Source: Capniomyces stellatus
Taxonomy: Eukaryota > Kickxellomycota > Harpellomycetes > Harpellales > Legeriomycetaceae
Direction: 5' to 3'
Length of the DNA: 64,000 nt
Assembly: GCA_001661515.1 (NCBI GenBank)
Contig: LUVW01000042.1
Coordinates: forward strand, 38,213-102,212
The notes beneath the pieces were generated by a model that was not told the origin of the DNA, searched no databases, and saw only the letters and a list, made by a program, of their open reading frames with translations. Shown here one piece after another: positions 42,701-53,902 of the stretch. Every line of letters starts with the position of its first letter. Position 1 is the stretch's first letter. Made by a program: the position numbers and the translations under genes.

Positions 42701-45700
42701 GCTTTTGACTTTGGTTTTTGCTGACGAAAACCTGTTGTTCTTATTGTAGCGCACAAAATGTCTAGACAAAATATACTTGGATTTCATGCGGGCCAATAAA
42801 ACAACTTCTTCTGGCGCTGGGACATCAACCCCCCTAATCTGCGAACCCCGTATCATCCCTACCGAACAACTCACTAGCTCACCCACAGCCTCAGAGTTCA
42901 ATTTGTAAGTTTCGTGTTTCTTCCCCTTGGAGCAAACCGCGCAGGTTGTGGTCTCAAATTTCAGCCTGCTATTTGAACTGCTCTTCTGATGAGATTCGTT
43001 GACCATTTGGTCCAGTTTTTTCTTGGCCTTTAAGAACACTAAAGAGTCGTCGTACACCGCCATAAAGTAGCGCTGGAAATCTAGCCCAGACTTCCTGCAT
43101 GCTACAAAGTCCTTTAGCATTTTAAAATCCACCTCTTCATTAATATTCAGAATGCTCGGCTTCAATGAAACCAACACGTATCCCGAAACTTTGAAAGTCT
43201 GCTTGACTTTTCTCTCCTCAATAGCCTGAAAACTGTTCTCGTTATCAACTAGGTGCATTTCAAGTGAATGAGTCTATAACGATAGTATTTATACAAGAAT
43301 ACATATAACAGATTAATAAATAGCACATATCTGTAAACATAATATGTTTGTAGTTGGAACATATTTATAAATAGAACATATTGATATATGAATCAAATAA
43401 ACCAATAAATAAACTAGATGGTTATGCTATTTTTAAATCTTACGTTTTCAAGAAGGTTGGGGCAGGTTACAAACTCGTTTGGTGACAGTACAAGATCGCG
43501 CTGAGCTTTGCTCAAATACGAATTTGGCCTTTCTTCTCGCCTTACAACAAGATCTAACTGAGAGTGGTGTCTCCACCCCATTCCAATCGACAACTGGTTA
43601 TTTTTCTGGCTGTCAATCCACCGCTGAATCGTTTCAGTATATCTTGGTGTGCTGATTAATGTTACCAAAACCAAGTCTCTGATATCCCAAACACTAACCC
43701 AACTTGCCAAGAAATGTTCCATGTTTTCAAACTGTACTTCAGCCTCATTACTGTCATTCACCCTTATGTTTATTTCCCCGTTTAGGTTTGTGCCCTTTCT
43801 CATGTTATTAATAATGGAATCCCTATATGCCTTCATTTTTTGGAAATCTGACTGAGTTGAATTTTGAATTTTTTTGATGTAATCGTCCTCTATCTGAAGA
43901 ATCGCCCTACCTCTGCCTCGAAGCGATGCCCTGATCAACACCACACTTACGTATATTCCCAGCACCGGAACCGTCACTCTTACCTTGATGGGCGGTATGC
44001 TTGGCGTGTTGACCAGACTCGACTTGACAGTATGTTTGTATTCCCTATGGCACGCTTCCACCCACCTCCCCACTTCTCTGTACCACGTGTAGCTTTTGTT
44101 GATTGTTGGGAACTTTGCCAGCAGCACATAGTAGCTGTTTTCATTAATTGTGTTCTGCACACCCCCGTCCTCCACCAGCTTTTGTCTGTCGTTGCCGAGT
44201 TTCTCTGCACTCTGCTTCCTTTTTGCCATTGACCTAAAAACGCTCATAATTTTGCCCCCTATGTCCGGGTAACCAGCTTTATGCGTAAAAGATATTGCAA
44301 CAATACCATCCGCGTTCGAGTACATTGAAACTCTTGGTGCCACCGACGATGCTGGCGGAAAATGTATTCCCAAGTCTGCCGAGTGGCTTGACTCACTAAA
44401 CACAAACACCCCGCTCTGCGTCAAAACCAACCAAGCCTCAACCCATCTGTACGGCTTGGATTTGCATGCGTGTTGGCCATCTTTTGTGTACCCCACCTCA
44501 AAAACGCTTTCCTCTGTTTTTACTAACTTCACTACTGCCCTCGAGCATAACCACACAATATCTCCTCCTACTTTCGATTTGTTTTTAGCCAGTCCATCCA
44601 ACGTATTTTTACCACCCTCGTTTTTTTCTTTGCTATTCTCCTTTTCTTTGCTAGTCTCTTTTTCTTTGCTACTTTCTCTATCTTTACTCTTTAGCCTGAC
44701 TTTACTCATAAAGTTGGAGAGTGATTTGGAACTTGCAACCTGTCTGGTTTTCTTTACACTCTTTGTGCTATTCATACTATCCATTTTCCTCGCCTCTACT
44801 TTATTTGTTTCCTTCATTTGGTTTCTTATTTCACTTTTGCTACCATTTCCATTACCATCAGCACCCTCACCGTCTAATTTTTCGACCTTTTCGACCTTTT
44901 CAATTTTATTTATTCCATCTATATCCCCAATAGTTTTGTCACTGGTTTCTATTTGAGTATCAGCCACCAGGTTTTTTTTCGGTTCCAAGATCTCAACTGG
45001 CTTGGGTCTGTTGCTTTTCCCTCTATTTTCACTACATGTTGATGCCTTTGGCAGCTCAATATTTGGCTCTGACTTTCTGGTATTGCTACTACCGCCATTC
45101 GCGCTTTTACCAAAGTCCAGTCCAGCGCTTGATTTGTTTGTCTCTGTTTTGCTTTTACTCAGCCTACTTTCTCTTGAATCCATGTTTATGCTCTTTAGCT
45201 TGATGTCTAACCTGGCTGAGTCTAGTTTAAAATTCAGTGCGTCTATGTTTCTCGGTCCATCATTAGACTTGAGACTGCTGTTGGTTCCTTTAATCCCTCT
45301 CTCATTGTCACTACCGTTTCCTATGTTAGGCACCGACTCAATCTCAGCTTCACAAGACGTTGTGTTTCCAGCACCGCTTTTATCTTCATTCAAATTAACC
45401 CATGTGCTGCCTGGTACATTAATCTCAAGCATGCTTGAGCTGGGTGACTCCTTTTCATCAATATTTTCAATCTCTGGGTTTGCGCTATTACTGTTGTTCG
45501 TGCTACTCAAATCCATTATTGAAGTTATGTTTGTATAACTTGGAATATTATAAATATACTCCTTTGCCGTCTTGAACGTTGCTACTGACTCGGATTTTCT
45601 AATTTCCTTTATTTCACTGCCGACTTCCAACTCAGCAGGCTCTGTGTACTGACCAGTTGCACTTTCAAATTCCAGCTCTTTGTCTTTGACTATTTCTTTA

Positions 45701-46563
45701 GACTCCATGAAAATTTCACTATCTTTCCTTGATTCACCTTCCAACCTATTATTCTCTGCCTCTGGGTCTGCCAAGTTTGCTTCAACTTTTTCAAACAACA
45801 ACTCGTCGGTTTTCAGTCGAGGCTCGTTTAATTCAGCTGAATTTTCTTTCTTTGTTTTTTCAAAATCATACACCTCGCCTGTATATTCTGCTATATTTGG
45901 CTCAATTGCCGACCTGTTGATTTCCAAGTTTCTCTGGTCCCTAATTCCATCACCATCTCTGTTTTCGCCTATTGCTGTCGAATATATTTCCCCCAATATT
46001 TTATTTCCCTTAATATAGCTTGGCTCTACAGCTTCCTCAATGCCGTCTACTACCTTTTCATGACCGGTATTGTCAATTGCTTGTTTAATTGTATTTCCCA
46101 TGTCTACCCAACTGGTTTCTAGTCCACCAGAATCGTGACTGCCTATTGCCTGCTCGTTATCCTTTCCTCTCGAATTTTCATTCTTTCCTTGTCTTTCCGG
46201 GCTGGCTTTTTTTGCTTTGTTTATCGATTCAGGCTCAATTTCCCCATTTCTATTGCTGGTATTTGCAGTTCCAGGTATCTTTTGAGGCTTTACACCAGTC
46301 TCTACTCCATGTTTGCTTTGCTCCAAATTGTAGCCGATTTTGCCGCTGTTCTTACCCTTCACCACCATGTAGGTGCTTGATACCATATCCACACAGTCCT
46401 CTTTGTCAAAATGGCTGCTTGGTATCCAGGGACAAAACCTAGTCCCAAGCAGAATTCTGAAGCTGTTTACATGGTCAGTTTCAGTTTCAGTTTCAGTTTC
46501 GCTGCTATCCTGGTTAAAGATGTTAAACAATTCTTTTTTTTTAATTTCTACCTCTTTCCTCAT
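39785..46563 (-). CDS. Large PH-domain protein resembling the Spo71/Mug56 family
   Basis: Exons are 43444-46563 and 39785-43273, giving 2,202 residues. The 170-nt intron has a GTAAGA donor and a TTATAG acceptor, both phase 0. The N-terminal 650 residues are disordered and rich in Glu, Lys and Ser, with a TETETETE run. Folded parts include a PH-like block around WVEAWLVLTQSGVFVFSES, a conserved TWYREVGRWVEACHREY segment followed by IKVRVTVPVLGIYVSVVLI, and further PH halves in exon 2 (RDSWINHMKMIMDHWKAGD, HSGFLYRKAKNNRGYHRLF and C-terminal SDMEKWVSILNSHL). This arrangement resembles yeast Spo71 and S. pombe Mug56, which act in spore-membrane formation with Vps13-type lipid transfer. That assignment is from memory of the family pattern and is moderate. 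A GSNV repeat (six units) lies near the C-terminus. The start is ATG 46563; an upstream exon cannot be excluded. Confidence 0.75.
40095..40200. repeat. 12-bp coding repeat (GSNV)
   Basis: Tandem units of GCCAACATTTGA on the plus strand encode Gly-Ser-Asn-Val repeats in the PH protein. Six are nearly perfect and decay into VSNI/SSNS at one end. The reading frame is kept. Confidence 0.85.
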
Positions 46564-47950
46564 TTTCAAACTAATTTGAAAGTGAATCGTTGGATATCAT
46601 ACTATTCTAACTCCGATTATATACTTGGGTTCATTCGCTGCTTTTATGTTGTTGGTTTGTGTTATTTAGTTGCAAGCCTTTGTTATTTTATTTACTTATT
46701 TTTGCATACCTTGGTGTATTTGACATAATTTAAAAGATTTGTTGAAGGTATTTATAACACTATTTTATTTTGAAAGGTACAAGTAGAGCTTTTAAGCTTC
46801 AAATGCTATTATCCCTAGTTTTGAGGAATTCAAACAACCTTCAGCCAATTTAGCGCCTTGGTCCAATTATAATGCTGTATTCCATCTTGAAACTATCAAA
46901 AACGAAAGCTATCATTTTAGCTCTTGAGTTTTATAAGGTACTAATTAAAAATGTACATTTAAATTGCAATGTTAAAATTGCTTGTAACCAACATAATTCA
47001 ACCAATTTAATTAAAAAAAACCAGCACATGAATAAAATCGAATAACGCCGACTATTAATCTTAAAGCCGTGAAAACTTTTATAGTTCGGTAGAGAAATTA
47101 TAAACATTATACGTCATTGAGAATTGACATTTATCCAGTGACTTGGGTACCAAGATACTACAAGCAATTGATTACTCAGTAACTTGATGACAAACATATC
47201 GATTGGCAGGCGAGTGAGCGTAGTGCTTCTGGTTTTTGTTGTGTCAAACTCCGCATCGCAAATGAGCCACATTAGGGCTTAAACTAGTCCTTTGCCTTTG
47301 GGTATTATCACTGTTAATGTCTTGTTAAACATATTGATATTAAACTATATTTTCAGTCAAATTGTCACATTTATCTCACGAAAAGATGGACGGCCTTATA
47401 AAACGGAATACATCTTTTAAAAGCCGCCAAAGAAGAAAAAAACAGTTAATATACTTTGGCATTGCTAGTTGAACGCGGCTTTATCGATTTTAGCCAATTA
47501 GTCGCATGTCTTATTTCATTTTTGCTTTGCTATATTTGAAGAGGAGTGTTTCCAAGAAAATTGTAGCAAAAACAAGTAATTATAAATAGTTTCAGCGAAT
47601 CAAATCATAGATGTAAATGCAAAAAAAAATACACAATTATGATTTACTTAATCAGGGCTTTGGGCATTTAGGCTTTTCACGAAATGAAGTAAAAAAAAAA
47701 ACAAACAAGAAATTAGAAAACTCGAAAAAATGGAAAAGCATAAAGTAAAAAAAAATCGAACTAAAAAACTAAAGCAAAACGAATAACTGAAGATTGGGAA
47801 AAGGTGTGTGAACAGAATCAGTTTACTTTATCCAGGTTAAACAATAGCAATTTAAGCCGGCAATTGACAAAAGTAATTTGACATTTTAATTTTTGGTGAG
47901 GTTTATAAGAGTAGAGAATTCAAGTAAGGAAAGCATAAAGAGGACTAAAG
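46564..47950. other. Intergenic region between divergent genes
   Basis: This 1.4 kb lies between the PH-protein gene (-) and the NASP-like gene (+) and presumably contains both promoters. It is AT-rich with A-runs near the right end. No other feature is seen. Confidence 0.55.
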
Positions 47951-49772
47951 ATGGCCGAATCTGAAATAAAAAACGAAACTTCGAATAGTCTTGGCAAACA
48001 AAGAGCCGAAGAGGTAAATCCGGTAGGGACACTCGCAGGCTTAACCGAAGAGCAAAATGCAGTTCTACCAGTGATAGCAAAAGATATCGAGATGGGTACC
48101 AGGGCATTTGCACTACAGCAGTGGGAGTCGGCAATTGAGCATTTTAGTAGACTTTCCGAGATAACGTTAGTAGAATTCGGTAACAAAAGTATTATTAGTG
48201 TTAAATCAAGCAGAGCTTGTATGATGGGATAGCTTAAACTTATTCTTTATATCAACTTTGTTGAATCTATGCAAAATAGCGAACAGACGTTTGGAAACGA
48301 GTCACAAAGGTACGCAGACTCACTGATCCTGTACGGAAGAGCACTGCTTGAAAATGCGATTGCACAAAGCGCGATAATGGCGCAACAGGCTCTTGCTGAT
48401 GCGACAAGAAAACTTGTTGAAGGTTTGTTTTCCGCTTTGTATATATATATATATATTCGTGGGTTTATTGGCGCCCAAGTAAACTCGGCTAACCAATAAT
48501 GTGTTATGTATTATTTTTCACTTTGGTAGAGGAGCAAGAGCCTATGGCGGACAATCCAAACATTCATTTTAATGCAGAGCCAGACTTTCAGTCGGTAGAG
48601 CACAGTGAGCCTGGAAGCAGCGCGCAAGCAAACAGATCTGAGCTGAATGAGATGAACAACTTTGTATTTAAGGTGGGATCATCATCTAAAAGCTCTCAAA
48701 ATGGAGATAACCAGGGGCTGGTAACATCTAAATCAACGGCCCAAGGCTCAATATTTGCTAGCGCCTTTGGAAAAGATTTGCCAGAAAATGAAGGATTAGA
48801 CAACGAGAACGGTGGAGAGGAGGGGGAAGAGGGGGAGGAGGATGAATATGGCGAGGATGATGAGGAAGCCTGTGATTTCCAAACTGCATGGCAGGTTTTG
48901 GATCTTGCTAGAGTTATTCAGTCAAAAGTAGAAACACCTGAGGGCCAGCTTAAAATGGGCGAAACGTTGCTGCTACTGGGCGACGTATCAATGGAGTCGG
49001 AAAACTTTATGCAGGCTGCTCAAGATTTCCGTTCTGCACTGGTAGTTAAAAAAAAGTTTTTGGAGCCTGATAATCGAGAGGTGGCTGAGGTAAGCTTTAA
49101 GCTAGCACTGGCTTTAGAGTACAACAACCAAAAGGCCGAGTCGGTCCAACAGCTTGACGAAGTTAAAAAGATCATGTTGCTCAGAATTGAGAACCTTGAG
49201 AAGAGCAATGACCCAGAAGTTGATTCCTTACGAGAGTTGTTGATTGATGTTGAAGAAAAGGTAGGATGCATATGTGTTGTTACCCAGTAATATTGCTAGA
49301 TTGGGCACAGTCCTGGCAGTTTGTTTTTGCTATTGATATTTTTTTTTTATCCTTCACACAATAATGTGCTTTTGCTTGTGTTTTAAAATAGGTTAAAGAA
49401 CTCACACAGGATATCGAGGCACAAGCCAATGCCCCTGTCTCAACCACATTTTCCGAAATACAGAATGAGCTGCACAACAAAGCTGTCCAGCTTGTCAGCG
49501 AAGCAGCCGCAACAGGGAAGATTCATGATTTAACAAATATGGTCAGATCCAAGAAAAACAAGGCTAACCTACAAACCCAGAATTTGCCCACCTCAGCTAC
49601 ACCTCTTACCAACAGTAGCGTTACAGGAAGCTCAGATATTTCCAAATCAGCTGATAAGTCCAAGCGTAAAGCCGAGGCAGCTGAGGATTCTAGTTGCAGC
49701 AACCCCGATTCAACCTCTGTTCCTAGTGATCAGTCAGTCAAACGAGCACGCGTTGAGGAGTGTGCTGAATAA
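47951..49772 (+). CDS. NASP/Hif1/Sim3-type histone chaperone (SHNi-TPR)
   Basis: Exons are 47951-48165, 48280-48422, 48530-49260 and 49392-49772, giving 489 residues; phases agree throughout. The family binds histone H3 or H3-H4 and delivers it to chromatin, including CENP-A in S. pombe Sim3. The N-terminal TPR (ARAFALQQWESAIEHF-like) reads through the first junction into QRYADSLILYGRALLENA, the usual NASP repeat. A long acidic stretch (GGEEGEEGEEDEYGEDDEE) interrupts the second TPR. The SHNi-TPR block includes LKMGETLLLLGDVSMESENF and VSFKLALALEYNNQ. The C-terminus has basic clusters (SKRKAE and KRAR) that should act as a nuclear signal. Exon 4 has a coiled-coil start. The start is the first ATG of the frame, MAESEIKNE. 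Confidence 0.87.
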
Positions 49773-50451
49773 GTTTTACCCCTCTATCCATTAATTATAT
49801 CTTTATATTTTTGGCTAGTGCTTGTCAACTATTGTTTTTTATTATTATTATTATTATTGATTTCTTTTCCTTTTCTCTGTTTATACTTGTTATATCCAAG
49901 CTTTATTTTCATTTTGTGTTTTAAAAAATCCAGTATATTTAGTCATACAATGGCTTGATCTTAAATTTGATGGACACAAACTTTACTTTATAAATACACG
50001 CTTCAATAACCAACACCATCTCACTTTTATCAGTGGAACGAGTTATGGCTTCCTATTTTTTTTTCATCCCTTCCATCCCCCCACTTTATCTTTATTTGCA
50101 GTTTTTGGTTCCTGAAAGTAGAAAGCAAAAGTAAATGTAGACCCAAGTTTTTTTTTCAGTTCGTCTTTCTTTTGTTTCTGTTACAAAAATTAGCCACGAT
50201 TAAAGTTGGCTAGTTGACAAAAGTTGGCTAGTTGGCAGTAATTGTGTAGCGAAAAGGATGCGCAAGTTAAAAGTTGTTGTTGATTCATGAAATCATGGGT
50301 GTGATGTTGAGCAAGTAAAGCACTAATGGAAAACAAAACATAAATGCATGGGGGGGTACTAGAAAGGATAAGAAAGTTATAAACGGGGAAGTACAAAGAA
50401 AAAAAGAAACAAAGAAAAAAAAGAAAGCAACAACTTATATTGTTCAAGGAA
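49773..50451. other. Intergenic spacer between convergent genes
   Basis: This 680 bp lies between the NASP-like (+) and succinate-fumarate carrier (-) stop codons. It includes a TTA-repeat near 49840-49859 and a short direct repeat (AAAGTTGGCTAGTTG) near 50203-50236. It probably holds both 3' UTRs. No gene is seen. Confidence 0.55.
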
Positions 50452-51703
50452 TTAAAGTTCACTTTGTATTTTTTTAGACCTAGAGTTGGTGACATCTATC
50501 CATCCTTTAACTCTCTCGTAAACCATGAATGTGATTGCTTGACCAGGAGCAACTCTTAGAACTCTAGGAGTAATACCCTTGTAAAAGGCCTTGTAGCCCT
50601 CGTTTTTGGCGATATCAGTGGATACTTGTACAAACCTTGACCATCCGCTTTGGCCTGGGAGTCCTGGAGATCTCTGGATACGTGTTTTGATTGTGTCAAT
50701 TGGGGCGTTTGATAGTGGACCCATGGCACCGGAAACACCACCAAGAATCAAATGCTGATAGCTTGGAAGTTCTTCTAAATCTTGGGCTTTAAGGCAGATG
50801 TCCTTGAACCAGTGGTAGGCTGTGAAGTTTACTGCTTGATTCGTGGCCTGTCTTAGTGCCGTTAATGTCACACCTTTATATAACGCACCAAAGCCCTCTT
50901 CTCTGACAATGGTGTAGGCTGCATGGGCCGCGTTTCTATATTTTGGCACGTCTAGAGGATCCATTAAAGAGTGTCTCTGGGCCTGCAATCTGATTTTTAC
51001 AACGTCCATTGGTGTTACAACGGTTACTGCCTCGGTCACACCAGCGCCTAAACCTGCCAAGAATATCTTGGCCATGTCCACACGACCCTCTGAATCTGCC
51101 ATCCAAATTTTGTACAATTCAAAAGATGAAAATCTGATCGCCATTTTTGGCACAATACCAAGGACAACAGCCCCAAGACCTTTGTAAAGAGCAGCCGCGC
51201 CTTCCTTTTTGACTATTTGTACCCCAACTCCAACAAAGTTTGTTGGTGGCAATGCTTGTTTAATACCCTTGGCAATTGCGGCTTTGTTTCTTGGAGTCAT
51301 GTTCTACATAAAGTAATATCGACAGTCAGCAAAACCCTGTTTCCCATATATATACATATTCCCCCCCTGAACCAGGTGTTATCGACAAGAAACTTGAATA
51401 TTACAAATTATTATTAGAATTCTGAATGTGAAAAAAATAAAATAGGAGTTCGTCCTTTTTTTTGGTCTCTTCAATTCCAAAAATGTAATTGCAACAGCTT
51501 GGTCTTTTTTTTGTTCATATCTGTTCAAGTAAATTACAAGTAAATGCGAGTATATATATATACATTACCCTTTTGTTGCTCAATTGCATTCTGACTTTGA
51601 TGGTGTCAAGCGGATGGCAGACACATGCTTCAGCAAAACCTGCTGCTCCACCAGCGAGCAAGTGTGTTGATAGGGGTGTTCTCTCTTTAACTTTATTGCT
51701 CAT
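50452..51703 (-). CDS. SFC1: Mitochondrial succinate-fumarate carrier
   Basis: Exons are 51569-51703 and 50452-51303, giving 328 residues (yeast Sfc1 has 322). The 265-nt intron is phase 0 with a GTAATG donor and a TGTAG acceptor. The product exchanges cytosolic succinate for mitochondrial fumarate across the inner membrane, needed for growth on C2 compounds. All three carrier repeats are complete, with signatures PLDTIKVRMQ, PMDVVKIRLQAQ and PIDTIKTRIQ. Between them are the LPPTNFVGVGVQIVKKEG loop and LTALRQATNQAVNFTAY, which are characteristic of this carrier subfamily. The start at 51703 (MSNKVKERTPLSTHLLAGG) matches the short N-terminus of the yeast protein. An in-frame ATG 26 codons upstream is unlikely to be used. 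Confidence 0.93.
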
Positions 51704-53902
51704 TTTGCTGCTATGATTTTTTTTCTTTTCTGTTAAACCTTTTGTATCTACTTGGCGGCCTTGAGTAGTAAACTGACACAAAAATGTGTTGTATATTATT
51801 TGAAGCTTTTGATTGAGGAGAGGGTTAGGGTGTGCTATAATAATTCAGCCAGACGAAAAATCCGAGTTTAAATATAATTTCACCAAAAGGATAATAGATT
51901 AGTAATGACTGTTTTGAATTTTTCGTAACGGTGTTGTCCCTTTCTCATGCAAACAATGAATTTCAAAATAAATAAAAATAAATAACCACAGTTAGATTTG
52001 CTTTAAGTTGGAATCATCAAACTTTACTCGTTGAAAACAATATTATAAAAGAGGAATATCAATAAAAGGAGCGTTAAAACGAGTGTGTTCAGTAATTAAA
52101 AAAAAGATAAAAAAAAAAGGGCCAAACAACAGCCATTTTTTTCTTCTTCCTTTTTGTCTGTAGTAGTTGCGATAAACAACTGTTGCGAAGGGTTATTCGA
52201 GTAGCTTCGACTGCTGGTTAAATTAGAACTGATAAGCGTTTTAGTGACATTTTTAGGAATTATTCGTTGAATTTGGTCAGAGCTTAAAACTATCTTATCT
52301 GGTTACAGACTTTGCAGCTCTAATCTATTAACCTTTTCCCTCTGTTTTCATGAACATGAAATTCCCCTAAATTTCAAGCCACTACAACCAATAGAATAGC
52401 GTGTATGAAAGCGTTTTACTCTTTGACCACCTTGATTTATATTTCGCTGAGTTTTTGGAAATGTTAACAAATCTCATTAGGTAATTTGACTAACGTATAA
52501 TGCAAAAAGGCAATTTTCAGATGTTTGGGGTTTTTTAGTCGCTTGATTCAGTTTAAGAAACTTGAACATTAATTTTTTTTTACCCTTTTTTTAACTGTAA
52601 AACAACATTATTGTGTGTTTTGTTATGTTGACTAAGTTGATTATGTTGCCAATAAACCACATAAATAAGTAAATAAGATGTGTTATTTTAGCTGTAGATA
52701 TGTGTTTTTGGTCGTAGATGTATGCTCTTAACTTTAAATATGTGTTTACTTGTTTTTTTGTTTTTGATGTTACATTTTGTGATTTAAAACGAAAAAGTAT
52801 GATTAACGCAAACAGCGAGTACTATTATTGTGAAAAATAGCGCTGATAAAGTAGCGAACATCATGCCTTTTCTATAGTAGATCGAGTTTATGACTGCTGA
52901 TGTAATTTACATGCAAGAAAATGCACTAAACTATGTAACAACGTGGTACCACAATTGCCGATTAGACATTCGGCCCCAATACTCACTTTAATTGAAACAC
53001 TATACTTGTGTGTTCCCAAAAATAAAATAAAATGAAATATAGTAAAATAAAATAAGAGATAACGGCTAAACACATATTTGCTTGACAGTGTGTAGGAAAC
53101 CAGTTTGGGTAGTTGTACAGAGCTTGTTATTTGGCTGACCCATATACCCTATTTAAATGCCTATCATTGACTAGAACGGTCCAATACAACTATTCAAGCA
53201 TAGTTGGCGATATATTTGAGAGCGAGGTCATTACTGACGTAAGCTCAGGCAGTCATGGCAGTCTGGCCTATGGCAAAGAATGTGATTATGCCGAGTTAAA
53301 TTGCTGGCTCCATTTCTTTGTTCACGTTGCCTGTCATTTTTTTTTTATTGAAATAAATGAACAAATACTTGGCATTAGTACTAGTACTATTACTGATATT
53401 GGTATTGGTATTGGTACTGACATAATTCTAATTTGGAAATCAATTGTCGAAATACAAAAAAAGATAGTAGTTGTTTTGTCACTTGTATGAATGTGAAAAT
53501 TGAAATGGAAATAAAGACAGGACAGAACTTTATAAAAATACAAAGTTAATGATTGTCAAGCTCAATATAGACTAGTTTAAACCAGTTCAATGGACCTGTT
53601 ACAGTATTCACAGTTTGGTTTGGAACATGATAGATAACTATATTATGCGTGTGATGTTTGGATTTATCAAGCACAAATTAGTCAAACACAAACTGACCAA
53701 GCCTTGCGTATATGCGTTACGTCTAGTTGATAAAAATACACGACAGCATCAGGGTTTAATGTGAATAAATTCTTGTATAAACAACAGTACAAATTAAACA
53801 AGTATAAATAAAACGTAAATATATAATAATATAAAGCATAAAATATAAATGTATGATGGAAAAAGTAAAGGTAGATGGTGGAAAAAAGGCTGGCAATTCA
53901 TC
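51704..53902. other. Intergenic region with a dispersed-element copy
   Basis: This 2.2 kb separates the carrier promoter from the 3' end of the RalGAP-like gene. It contains one copy of the dispersed element (52609-52677) and a short TATTGG-type repeat near 53396-53416. A 125-codon frame at 53113-53490 has no recognisable motif and is not called. Confidence 0.55.
52609..52677 (+). mobile_element. Dispersed retroposon-like copy
   Basis: Reads TGTGTTTTGTTATGTTGACT, then TGATTATGTTGCCAATAAACC, then an A-rich ATAAATAAGTAAATAA tail. The 3' end is almost identical to the copy at 3304-3364, with a small internal duplication of TGTTGAC-like sequence. No clear flanking repeat is seen. Confidence 0.5.

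Noticed and set aside
44456..44956. Long hydrophobic plus-strand frame opposite the PH-protein gene
   Set aside because: It is the antisense shadow of a Glu/Lys/Ser-rich coding region, which always yields Leu/Phe/Ser-rich frames.
53113..53490. 125-codon plus-strand frame after the carrier promoter
   Set aside because: The C-terminal third is a simple-repeat translation (IGIGIGTDI). There is no motif and no convincing upstream exon.
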